DNA of 5,964 nucleotides from Brevibacillus sp. (GTDB taxonomy: Bacteria > Bacillota > Bacilli > Brevibacillales > Brevibacillaceae), in the NCBI GenBank assembly GCA_029240815.1, contig JARDZO010000310.1, forward strand, positions 1-5,964, written 5' to 3'. Below, in pieces: positions 1 through 5,772 of this stretch (its first letter is position 1; the number at the start of each line of letters is the position of its first letter). The position numbers were made by a program, and so were the translations under genes. The notes under the pieces were generated by a model. It was given only the letters and a program-made list of their open reading frames with translations, ran no database searches and was not told the DNA's origin.

Positions 1-27
1 TTAAACTACGCATATGGTAGTAGCACA

Positions 28-56
28 CATGTCAGAGTGGTATGCTGTACTATATT
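28..56 (+). promoter_or_regulatory. Possible sigma-A promoter of racE
   Basis: ATGTCA (28-33) matches the -35 consensus TTGACA at 4 of 6 positions. After a 17-nt spacer, TATATT (51-56) matches TATAAT at 5 of 6. Transcription would start near 63, just before the racE ribosome binding site, giving a leader of about 20 nt. Separately, CATATGGTA at 11-19 fits the sporulation sigma-K -10 pattern CATAnnnTA, but its -35 would lie outside the window. Both are visual matches only, and racE could instead be read from an upstream gene. Confidence 0.35.
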
Positions 57-82
57 CATCACAACAGGGGAGACACAATTGC

Positions 83-907
83 ATGAGTAGAGAGCGAGCG
101 ATAGCCGTCATTGATTCAGGAGTGGGAGGATTAACCGTAGCCAAGGAAGTCATGCGTCAGCTGCCCGAGGATGCGATTCTTTATGTAGGTGACAATGCAC
201 GTTGTCCATACGGCTCCAAATCGCCGGAAGAAATTCGTGCCTACAGTTTTCAGATGATTGATTTTGTAATGAGCACTCCGCTCAAAGCGTTGGTCATCGC
301 ATGTAATACCGCGACTGCAGTCGTTTTGGAAGAAGCAAAATCGTATTTGCCTCTCCCGGTCATCGGCGTCATCGATCCTGGAGCGCGCGCGGCCGTCCAA
401 GCGACGAAAAGCGGTCATATCGGGGTAATCGGTACAGAGACAACGATCCGTACGAAAGCATATGAGCGTGCCTTGCTGCGCGTTCAACCAGATCTTACCG
501 TGTCGGGCATGGCTTGTCCGGCTTTTGTGCCGTTGGTAGAAAATCATTTGGCAGACTCAGACGAAGCGCGCAGGATTGTGAGAGAGACACTCGCTCCGAT
601 GGTGGGGCAAGAGCTTGACACTTTGATTCTCGGGTGCACACACTATCCGCTGCTTGCACCGATTATCCAGGAAGTAATGGGAAATCAGGTGACCTTGATC
701 AGCTCTGCGGAGGAAACGGCGCGAGAGCTTTCCCTTCAGATCGCAGCGATAGAGGAGCAATCTCGAATCCGTCCATCGACCCTTGTGCCACAGCATCGGT
801 TTGTGACGAGTGGAGAAACAATCCGCTTCCGCTCGATCGCAGAAGAGTGGTTGAACTGCCACGTGCACGTAGAGCATCACACCCTGGAAAAGTCTTTTCA
901 GTCGTAA
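83..907 (+). CDS. racE: Glutamate racemase
   Basis: This 274-residue cytoplasmic enzyme interconverts L- and D-glutamate by a cofactor-independent two-cysteine mechanism, supplying D-glutamate for the peptidoglycan stem peptide. The N-terminal D-S-G-V-G-G motif is at residues 11-16. The first catalytic cysteine is C74 in A-C-N-T-A-T, and the second is C185 in L-G-C-T-H-Y-P with H187 beside it. The cysteine numbering equals that of B. subtilis RacE, which supports both the family and the start. The frame is open from 14, but the start at 83 is preferred: AGGGGAG (66-72) sits 10 nt before it, and the protein then begins a few residues before the first beta strand, as in homologues. The extra 23 residues from 14 resemble nothing in the family. 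gerM follows after 78 nt with no visible terminator between, so co-transcription is likely. The symbol murI is also used. The family is certain; racE rather than murI is chosen from the gerM-rph context. Confidence 0.96.
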   Translation: MSRERAIAVIDSGVGGLTVAKEVMRQLPEDAILYVGDNARCPYGSKSPEEIRAYSFQMIDFVMSTPLKALVIACNTATAVVLEEAKSYLPLPVIGVIDPGARAAVQATKSGHIGVIGTETTIRTKAYERALLRVQPDLTVSGMACPAFVPLVENHLADSDEARRIVRETLAPMVGQELDTLILGCTHYPLLAPIIQEVMGNQVTLISSAEETARELSLQIAAIEEQSRIRPSTLVPQHRFVTSGETIRFRSIAEEWLNCHVHVEHHTLEKSFQS

Positions 908-922
908 TTGCCGACTTTTAAA

Positions 923-953
923 AGCATAAACCCAAGCCCTGCTCGTATACATG
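923..953 (+). promoter_or_regulatory. Possible sporulation (sigma-E-like) promoter of gerM
   Basis: GCATAAA (923-929) matches the sigma-E -35 pattern KMATATW at 6 of 7 positions. TATACATG (946-953) partly matches the -10 pattern CATACANT. The 16-nt spacer is slightly longer than the usual 14-15. A start near 960 would give a leader of about 26 nt holding the gerM ribosome binding site. B. subtilis gerM is expressed under the mother-cell sigma factors, which makes the match plausible. It is a by-eye match with the wrong first and last bases in the -10, so it is weak. Confidence 0.25.
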
Positions 954-985
954 GTAGTACAAAGTGTCTGGAGGAGGGCTGGGAT

Positions 986-2038
986 ATGAAGATACGAAGC
1001 ATTGGCCAAGCGACAGCTGTGCTAGGAGTCAGCGCCTTGCTGCTGTCAGGCTGCGGTCTCTTTGGCCCGGAAAAGGAAGCGACCAGTATTGATGCGCCGC
1101 CGCAGTCACAGGTGGCGGTAGAATTGCCGGATGCAACGACGCCTGCTGATGACTCTGCGCAAGGAACAGAGACTGTCGCAGTAGGAACGGCCGAGCGAAC
1201 GGTTTATCTGCTGGATGCAAACGGGTACGTCGTGCCTGTATCGTTGACTCTTCCGAAAGAAGAGGGTGTCGCCAAACAGATCCTGAGCTACATGGTCAAG
1301 GGTGGGCCCGTTGAAAGCATGCTGCAAGGAGGATTCTCCGCAGTGCTGCCCCAAGGGACCGAAGTAAAAGGGCTTGTGATCAAGAATGGAGTGGCGACGG
1401 TCGACTTCTCCAAAGAGTTTAAAACCTATGAGGAAAAGGACGAGAAGCGGGTACTGGATGCCGTGACCCGTGCTATGACAGAATTCAGCAATGTGAAGAC
1501 GGTTCAGATCTGGGTAAACGGTACGCCGCTCACCGAGATGCCAGCAGCGAGCACGCCCATCACGCAGCTCGACCGTGGCCATGGAGTCAATCTCGAATTG
1601 GCTGATGGGGCGGTACCAGGCAACACGTCTTCCGTTACGGTTTTCTTCCAGGGCCAGCTCGATGACTCGCGCACGTATTTTGTGCCCGTCACCCGGTTGA
1701 TTCCTGCCACCACTGACCTAGCAAAGGCGACAGTCGAAGAGCTGATCAAAGGTCCGAAAGAAGGCTCTCAGTTGTTCAGCTCCTTGCTGCGGACGACGCG
1801 TGTGCTGGATGTGAAGCAGGAAAAAGACCTGCTCACGGTCAATTTGAGCAACGATATCCTCAAGTATGACGAAGGCAAAGAGGCAAGCCCCGAAGCGCTG
1901 GAGTCTCTCGTACTATCCCTGACGGAGAGCACGGGTGCTCCAAAAGTGCAGCTGCTGGTAGAGGGCAAACCTTTATCCAATGCAGACTACACCAAGCCGG
2001 TGAGCCGTCCTGTACAGCTCAACCCGATGCAGTTCTAA
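986..2038 (+). CDS. gerM: GerM-type sporulation/germination lipoprotein with two GerMN domains
   Basis: The product has 350 residues. K2 and R4 precede a hydrophobic stretch and the lipobox L20-S21-G22-C23, so C23 should be lipidated and the protein anchored outside the membrane. A low-complexity linker rich in A, T, D, E and P (about 28-69) follows. Two related GerMN domains come next, at about 71-185 and 217-330. Each starts with a strand like T-V-Y-L or V-T-V-F-F, carries a V-A-T-V-D-F or L-L-T-V-N-L strand, and ends with V-N-G-T-P-L or V-E-G-K-P-L, which suggests internal duplication. In B. subtilis GerM is needed for sporulation and germination and helps assemble the SpoIIIA-SpoIIQ channel between mother cell and forespore; the same role is inferred here. 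Start choice: ATG 986 has GGAGGAGGG (970-978) 7 nt upstream and puts the signal peptide at the N terminus. The TTG at 908 would place 26 unrelated residues ahead of it. A terminator follows the stop. Confidence 0.93.
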   Translation: MKIRSIGQATAVLGVSALLLSGCGLFGPEKEATSIDAPPQSQVAVELPDATTPADDSAQGTETVAVGTAERTVYLLDANGYVVPVSLTLPKEEGVAKQILSYMVKGGPVESMLQGGFSAVLPQGTEVKGLVIKNGVATVDFSKEFKTYEEKDEKRVLDAVTRAMTEFSNVKTVQIWVNGTPLTEMPAASTPITQLDRGHGVNLELADGAVPGNTSSVTVFFQGQLDDSRTYFVPVTRLIPATTDLAKATVEELIKGPKEGSQLFSSLLRTTRVLDVKQEKDLLTVNLSNDILKYDEGKEASPEALESLVLSLTESTGAPKVQLLVEGKPLSNADYTKPVSRPVQLNPMQF

Positions 2039-2054
2039 TCAAATTCTGGCGCTT

Positions 2055-2085
2055 GACCACGTTCGTTCCTGCGGGCGTGGTTTTC
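2055..2085 (+). terminator. Intrinsic terminator after gerM
   Basis: ACCACG (2056-2061) pairs with CGTGGT (2076-2081). The stem can continue inward through two G-U pairs and CG/CG to a 6-nt loop (2066-2071). It is followed by TTTTCTT from 2081. It lies 17 nt after the gerM stop and should separate racE-gerM from rph. Confidence 0.75.
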
Positions 2086-2142
2086 TTATGTGGATTCATG
2101 CGAATATTTGCAATTAAGGCAAATAGCCAGTAGGCGTTTGTT

Positions 2143-2168
2143 CAGTGGCAGATCGTTTCCTGCCTCTG
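2143..2168. promoter_or_regulatory. Imperfect dyad over the rph promoter (possible operator)
   Basis: CAGTGGCAG (2143-2151) and CTGCCTCTG (2160-2168) are inverted repeats with one mismatched pair and an 8-nt centre. The dyad starts at the -35 region and its right end supplies the TG of the extended -10. That position suits a repressor site, but no regulator is known and the match could be chance. Confidence 0.35.
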
Positions 2169-2175
2169 GTATAAT
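2145..2175 (+). promoter_or_regulatory. Extended -10 sigma-A promoter of the rph-rdgB-ysnB operon
   Basis: A perfect TATAAT (2170-2175) is preceded by TG at 2167-2168, giving the full TGnTATAAT extended -10 element. The best -35 is GTGGCA (2145-2150), 4 of 6 matches with a long 19-nt spacer, which an extended -10 can tolerate. Transcription should start near 2182, about 30 nt before the rph ATG. Confidence 0.8.
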
Positions 2176-2213
2176 GATCGGAGTGTATCAAAGCGATTTA
2201 GGAGGAACTTGGA

Positions 2214-2975
2214 ATGAGAGTGGATGGCCGTACCCATGACCAATTGCGCCCTGTTACGATTACGCGCAATTACATTAAACACGCAGAAGGATCATGCCTG
2301 ATTGAAGTCGGAGACACAAAAGTGATTTGTACGGCGACCTTGGAGGAGAGAGTTCCGCCGTTTATGCGTGGTGGCGGGAAGGGATGGATCACAGCCGAGT
2401 ACTCCATGCTCCCGCGTGCGACAGCTACGCGCAATGCACGGGAGTCGTCCAAAGGGAAAGTAGGCGGACGCACCATGGAGATCCAGCGATTGATCGGACG
2501 CGCTCTGCGTTCCGTTGTTCAATTGGAAGCAATGGGTGAGAGAACGATTTGGATCGATTGTGACGTGATTCAAGCAGATGGCGGAACAAGAACAGCATCC
2601 ATTACGGGGGCATTCGTCGCAATGGTCGACGCGATGCAAAAGCTCGTAGAAAGTGGCGTTTGGAAACAGTTGCCACTTCACGATTTTCTGGCTGCCACTT
2701 CGGTGGGTGTAATCGGAGAAGAGACTTTGCTGGACTTGAACTATAAAGAAGATTCGACTGCAATCGTCGACATGAACGTTGTGATGACTGGTAAAGGCAA
2801 GTTCGTCGAGCTCCAGGGAACAGGGGAAGACGCACCGTTTTCAGCAGATCAGCTGCAAGATATGATTGCGCTCGCCAAATCTGGGATCGGCCAACTCATT
2901 GCCAGCCAAAAACAGGCGTTGGCAGATGTTCCGTTGACGTTTGCAGATAACGTAGCGGAGGAGAGCCATGTCTGA
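2214..2975 (+). CDS. rph: Ribonuclease PH
   Basis: This is a phosphorolytic 3'-to-5' exoribonuclease of 253 residues that trims the 3' trailers of tRNA precursors, using phosphate and releasing nucleoside diphosphates; homologues form a hexameric ring. Visible signatures are G-R-T-x-x-Q-L-R-P (5-13), [12 protein letters not shown] (39-50), [14 protein letters not shown] (57-70) and Q-A-D-G-G-T-R-T-A (120-128). R86, T125 and R126 fall at the positions of the phosphate-binding residues of B. subtilis RNase PH. D178 and D184, in the stretch [10 protein letters not shown], fit the catalytic acidic region. The ATG has AGGAGG (2200-2205) 8 nt upstream. The C-terminal tail is a few residues longer than usual and runs 8 nt into rdgB, which suggests translational coupling. 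It heads a three-gene operon. Confidence 0.97.
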   Translation: MRVDGRTHDQLRPVTITRNYIKHAEGSCLIEVGDTKVICTATLEERVPPFMRGGGKGWITAEYSMLPRATATRNARESSKGKVGGRTMEIQRLIGRALRSVVQLEAMGERTIWIDCDVIQADGGTRTASITGAFVAMVDAMQKLVESGVWKQLPLHDFLAATSVGVIGEETLLDLNYKEDSTAIVDMNVVMTGKGKFVELQGTGEDAPFSADQLQDMIALAKSGIGQLIASQKQALADVPLTFADNVAEESHV

Positions 2976-3570
2976 TCGCAAACAGGTGGTTCTGGCCACC
3001 CGCAACCAAGGAAAAGTAAAAGAGTTCAATAAACTCTTTGCTGAATTGGGCTGGGAAGGAATCAGCCTGGCCAATTTTGAGGGAGTACCTGAAGTGGTGG
3101 AAGACGGAGATACGTTCGAAGCCAACGCCATAAAAAAAGCCGTTACGATTTCTACATACTTGGGTTTGCCGGCAGTCGGCGACGATTCTGGATTGGAAGT
3201 TGACGCACTGCAGGGACGTCCGGGCGTCTACTCCGCTCGCTATGCCGGAGAAGACGCGACTGACGAAGAAAACTGGCGCAAGCTCCTGCAAGAGCTCCAT
3301 ACAGTGTCGGATGAAGAACGCTCTGCGCGTTTCCGCTGCACATTGGCATTCGTTGAGCCTGGCCGTGATCCCGTCATTACTACCGGGGCGTGCGAGGGAG
3401 TCATCGCGCACGAACCAGCTGGCACGAACGGCTTTGGCTACGATCCTGTGTTTTATTTGCCAGAACAGGGGAAGATGATGGCGCAGCTTTCACCAGATGA
3501 GAAAAACAAGATTAGCCACAGAGCGCGTGCCATGCAACATTTGCTGGAAGCCATTAAAGTAGAGGGCTAG
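2968..3570 (+). CDS. rdgB: RdgB/HAM1-family XTP/dITP pyrophosphatase
   Basis: This 200-residue soluble enzyme hydrolyses deaminated purine triphosphates (dITP, ITP, XTP) to monophosphate and pyrophosphate, keeping them out of DNA and RNA. The N-terminal L-A-T-R-N-x-G-K-V-K-E-F motif spans 9-20 and contributes to nucleotide binding. [11 protein letters not shown] (71-81) carries the metal-binding and catalytic aspartates D72 and D73. [11 protein letters not shown] (84-94), G-F-G-Y-D-P-V-F (155-162) and S-H-R-A (183-186) complete the family pattern. Its length is typical. The start overlaps the end of rph in ATGTCTGA, and its ribosome binding site GGAGGAG (2957-2963) lies inside rph. The orthologue in B. 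subtilis is ysnA, in the same position between rph and ysnB. All key residues are present and there is no sign of damage. Confidence 0.97.
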   Translation: MSDRKQVVLATRNQGKVKEFNKLFAELGWEGISLANFEGVPEVVEDGDTFEANAIKKAVTISTYLGLPAVGDDSGLEVDALQGRPGVYSARYAGEDATDEENWRKLLQELHTVSDEERSARFRCTLAFVEPGRDPVITTGACEGVIAHEPAGTNGFGYDPVFYLPEQGKMMAQLSPDEKNKISHRARAMQHLLEAIKVEG

Positions 3571-3616
3571 GTTCTATCACGATTCGAGAAAGAGAGAACA
3601 GGAGAGTGAGAGGGCA

Positions 3617-4141
3617 ATGGGAATTCTTGTCATGAGCGACAGCCACGGTCTGGTAAATGAAGTTCAGAAGGTCACGGACAGACATGCGGTTGAAAAAATA
3701 TTGCACTGCGGCGATTTTTGTGTCGATCACTTGCGGGAGCCCTTTTCCCGCATGACGCTTGTCCGCGGCAATTGTGACACGACTAAAGGCGTGCCGACTG
3801 AGGAGCAGACGAAGTGGCGTGACTTGAATATCCTGCAAACCCACGGTCATCTGTTCGGGGTGAAAAGCTCTCTCTTACGCCTCCATTACCGAGCTGAGGA
3901 GACAGGGGCGAACGTCGTCGTATTCGGCCATTCCCACGTCCCTACATGCGGAGTGGTGCGGGATATTCTGTTCCTCAACCCGGGCAGTCTGCAGATGCCG
4001 CGTGGCTTTGATGTGCCGACCTACGTCATTTTGGAGCAAACGGGAGTGACAAAAAGTACCGTTCAGGTATCGGTTTCGTTCTATGATCATCTGGGTAATC
4101 CCGTTCAAAGTCTAGGGGGAAGCTACTCACTTAGGCGCTAA
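3617..4141 (+). CDS. ysnB: YfcE/MJ0936-type metallophosphoesterase (YsnB)
   Basis: This 174-residue protein belongs to the calcineurin-like metallophosphoesterases, small two-metal enzymes that cleave phosphodiesters; the natural substrate is not known. Metal ligands are visible in order: D8-x-H10 in S-D-S-H-G, D33 in C-G-D-F, N52 in R-G-N-C-D, H76 in T-H-G-H, and H105-x-H107 in G-H-S-H. N-P-G-S, typical of this subfamily, occurs in L-F-L-N-P-G-S-L. The start at 3617 places the first beta strand at residues 2-6. The purine-rich run 3601-3614 contains GGAGAG and GAGAGGG, a broad ribosome binding site whose spacing is either long or short, so initiation may be modest. It follows rdgB after 46 nt with no terminator, as the third gene of the operon. 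The last codons and stop lie in an inverted repeat. The symbol comes from the conserved order with B. subtilis. Confidence 0.92.
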   Translation: MGILVMSDSHGLVNEVQKVTDRHAVEKILHCGDFCVDHLREPFSRMTLVRGNCDTTKGVPTEEQTKWRDLNILQTHGHLFGVKSSLLRLHYRAEETGANVVVFGHSHVPTCGVVRDILFLNPGSLQMPRGFDVPTYVILEQTGVTKSTVQVSVSFYDHLGNPVQSLGGSYSLRR

Positions 4142-4146
4142 GTGAG
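4126..4146. repeat. Inverted repeat across the ysnB stop codon
   Basis: CTCACTTAG (4126-4134) and CTAAGTGAG (4138-4146) are exact inverted repeats around GCG. As RNA they form a 9-bp hairpin covering the last four codons and the stop. No U-tract follows, so it is not a textbook terminator; it may slow 3' exonucleases. As DNA it is a near-perfect palindrome ending 7 nt before the tig -35 hexamer, so a protein-binding site is also possible. Confidence 0.6.
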
Positions 4147-4153
4147 AGGCTTG

Positions 4154-4181
4154 TTGAAAATGAAAAGATTTGTGCTATACT
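4154..4181 (+). promoter_or_regulatory. Strong sigma-A promoter of tig
   Basis: TTGAAA (4154-4159) and TATACT (4176-4181) are separated by 16 nt, and TGC just before the -10 makes it an extended element. TTGTTG (4151-4156) is an overlapping alternative -35. The predicted start near 4188 leaves a leader of about 95 nt. A second perfect TATAAT at 4190-4195 lacks a convincing -35. Confidence 0.8.
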
Positions 4182-4207
4182 AGAATGGTTATAATGGCTA
4201 GAATATT
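4181..4207 (+). repeat. Three tandem 9-nt units at the tig start site
   Basis: TAGAATGGT (4181-4189), TATAATGGC (4190-4198) and TAGAATATT (4199-4207) follow each other without gaps. Units 2 and 3 each match unit 1 at 7 of 9 positions. Each begins with a hexamer close to the -10 box, and the block covers the predicted start of the TATACT promoter. Confidence 0.5.
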
Positions 4208-4249
4208 ATCGTCTGAGCCCGCATGCTGTTTTTATGCGCGGCTGACGGT
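4208..4249 (+). promoter_or_regulatory. Stem-loop in the tig 5' leader
   Basis: CGTC (4210-4213), AGCC (4216-4219) and CGCAT (4220-4224) pair with ATGCG (4234-4238), GGCT (4240-4243) and GACG (4244-4247). The 13 pairs are interrupted only by a TG bulge and a C bulge, and the loop is GCTGTTTTT. A moderately U-rich run (TGTTCTTT, 4249-4256) follows, then the tig ribosome binding site 10 nt later. It could be an mRNA stabiliser or a weak attenuator; no known riboswitch or ribosomal-protein leader was recognised. Confidence 0.5.
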
Positions 4250-4282
4250 GTTCTTTGATCCAATCTAGGAGGGGAAGTTTAC

Positions 4283-5575
4283 GTGGCAGCAAATTGGGAA
4301 AAGGTAGAGAATAACCAGGGAGTCCTGACGGTTGAAGTAGATGCTTCGCAAGTAGACGCAGCATTGGACCAAGCATTTAAAAAAGTGGTACAAAAAGTTC
4401 AGGTTCCTGGATTCCGCAAAGGGAAAGTTCCGCGCAAAATGTTTGAAGCGCGTTTTGGTGTAGAATCTTTGTATCAGGATGCACTCGACATTCTGCTTCC
4501 TACTGCATACGGACAAGCTGTACAAGAAGCTGGCATCGAGCCGGTTGACCGTCCAGAAGTAGACGTAGCGCAAATGGAGCAAGGGAAAAACCTGATCTTC
4601 AAAGCGACTGTTACTGTGAAGCCAGAAGTGAAGCTCGGTGACTACAAAAACCTGAGCATCGAAGACAAAGATTTCTCTGTAACTGCAGAAAGCCTCGACG
4701 CTGAACTGAAACGCATGCAAGAGCGTCATGCTGAACTGGTTGCAGTAGAAGAGGGCGCTGCGCAAAACGGCGACCTGGCTGTCATCGATTTCGAAGGCTT
4801 CCAAGACGGTGAAGCTTTTGAAGGTGGAAAAGCTGAAGACTACTCTCTTGAATTGGGTACGGGTACTTTCATCGCCGGCTTTGAAGAGCAAGTGATTGGC
4901 TTGAACGTAGGCGAAGAGAAAGACATCACCGTAACATTCCCAGAAGAATACCACTCTCCAAACCTCGCAGGTAAAGAAGCGGTATTCAAAGTGAAGCTGA
5001 ACAGCCTGAAGCGTAAAAACCTGCCAGCTTTGGACGACGAGTTCGCCAAAGACGTGAGCGAGTTCGACACGCTGGAAGAGCTGAAAGCTGACACCAAGAA
5101 AAAACTCGAAGAAAAAACAGAGCAAGAAAAAGATCAATATGTTCGTGAACAGCTCGTTCTGAAAGCAGCTGAAAACGCTGAGATCGATCTGCCGGCTGTT
5201 ATGGTTGAGCATGAACTGGATCAAATGGTAAGCGAGTTTGGCCAACGCCTCCAATACCAAGGAATGACGCTGGAGCTGTACTACCAGTTCTCCGGTATGG
5301 ACGAAAGCCAACTGCGTGACCAATTGCGTGCAGACGCAACATCCCGTGTACGTACATCCCTGACTCTCGAAGCAATCGGAAAAGCAGAAAACATCGAAGC
5401 AACGGAAGAAGATGTAAACGAAGAGCTGAACAAGCTGGCTGGCGTATATGGCCGCCCTGCAGACGAGCTGCGTAAAATCTTCTCCGCACAAGATGGCATG
5501 GCTGCTCTGTACCGCGACGTGCAAACTCGCAAAACAGTAGATTTCCTGGTTGCAGAAAGCAAAGTGAGTGCATAA
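4283..5575 (+). CDS. tig: Trigger factor, ribosome-associated chaperone
   Basis: The 430-residue product docks on the large ribosomal subunit at the exit tunnel and shields nascent chains; it also has peptidyl-prolyl isomerase activity. The N-terminal ribosome-binding domain (1 to about 112) carries the signature G-F-R-K-G-K at 43-48, the same position as in E. coli. The FKBP-like isomerase domain lies at about 162-245, including [12 protein letters not shown] (192-203). The rest is the helical substrate-binding domain. Length is normal for the family. The start is GTG at 4283, with AGGAGGGG (4267-4274) 8 nt upstream; the encoded A-A-N-W-E-K is a usual beginning for Bacillales trigger factors. 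Codon choice is more biased than in the neighbours, with many GAA, CTG and AAA codons and GTA or GTT for valine, as expected for an abundant protein. It has its own promoter and terminator, so it is probably mostly monocistronic. clpP follows. Confidence 0.98.
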   Translation: MAANWEKVENNQGVLTVEVDASQVDAALDQAFKKVVQKVQVPGFRKGKVPRKMFEARFGVESLYQDALDILLPTAYGQAVQEAGIEPVDRPEVDVAQMEQGKNLIFKATVTVKPEVKLGDYKNLSIEDKDFSVTAESLDAELKRMQERHAELVAVEEGAAQNGDLAVIDFEGFQDGEAFEGGKAEDYSLELGTGTFIAGFEEQVIGLNVGEEKDITVTFPEEYHSPNLAGKEAVFKVKLNSLKRKNLPALDDEFAKDVSEFDTLEELKADTKKKLEEKTEQEKDQYVREQLVLKAAENAEIDLPAVMVEHELDQMVSEFGQRLQYQGMTLELYYQFSGMDESQLRDQLRADATSRVRTSLTLEAIGKAENIEATEEDVNEELNKLAGVYGRPADELRKIFSAQDGMAALYRDVQTRKTVDFLVAESKVSA

Positions 5576-5633
5576 GCTTAGGAAGAACGCTTGATGGACC
5601 AGTGGTCGGGATATCCTGGTCGCTAACATTGGA

Positions 5634-5668
5634 GAAAACAAGGCACGATTCGCTCGTGCCTTGTTTTT
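5634..5668 (+). terminator. Strong intrinsic terminator after tig
   Basis: ACAAGGCACGA (5638-5648) pairs perfectly with TCGTGCCTTGT (5654-5664) around the loop TTCGC, followed by TTTT. The A-run before the stem extends pairing into the T-run and could let it work weakly in the other direction. It should separate tig from clpP. Confidence 0.92.
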
Positions 5669-5772
5669 CCACCAATGAATATATTTTTACGTCCCTCTCA
5701 CTGCAAATCGAGGTCGCATAGCCGCGAATCGTCCTCAACAGAGGTTCTTTTCGGCAAAGGAGGAACATACAT
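5669..5772 (+). other. clpP upstream region
   Basis: This 104-nt stretch between the tig terminator and clpP contains an AT-rich patch (5677-5689), a small CCTC-AACA-GAGG hairpin (5733-5744) followed by TTCTTTT, and the clpP ribosome binding site. I see no convincing -35/-10 pair and no CtsR heptad repeat (GGTCAAA-type) on either strand. The promoter was not located by eye. Confidence 0.5.

Noticed and set aside
14..82. N-terminal extension of RacE from ATG 14
   Set aside because: The 23 extra residues match nothing in the family, and a good ribosome binding site precedes ATG 83, where cysteine numbering agrees with B. subtilis RacE.
908..985. N-terminal extension of GerM from TTG 908
   Set aside because: It would bury the lipoprotein signal peptide 26 residues into the chain. 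ATG 986 has a near-ideal ribosome binding site.
557..1009. Open frame on the minus strand across the end of racE and into gerM
   Set aside because: It has no ribosome binding site or recognisable motif, and it overlaps two well-supported genes.
2109..2136. TTGCAA and GGC-AAATA-GCC upstream of the rph promoter
   Set aside because: There is no matching -10 at a proper distance, and the three-base stem is too short to be meaningful.
3571..3599. GTTCT/AGAAC inverted repeat between rdgB and ysnB
   Set aside because: It has only five pairs around a 19-nt loop and no T-run, so it is no better than chance.
5597..5621. GACCAG/CTGGTC repeat and GGATATCC palindrome after the tig stop
   Set aside because: The stem is short with a 13-nt loop and lies just ahead of a much stronger terminator. 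It may be a terminator-associated fold, but nothing supports a separate function.
4265..5641. Long open frame on the minus strand opposite tig (458 codons)
   Set aside because: The codon bias of tig avoids the triplets that would read as stops on the other strand. The translation is rich in F, C and H without any family motif, and tig itself is certain.
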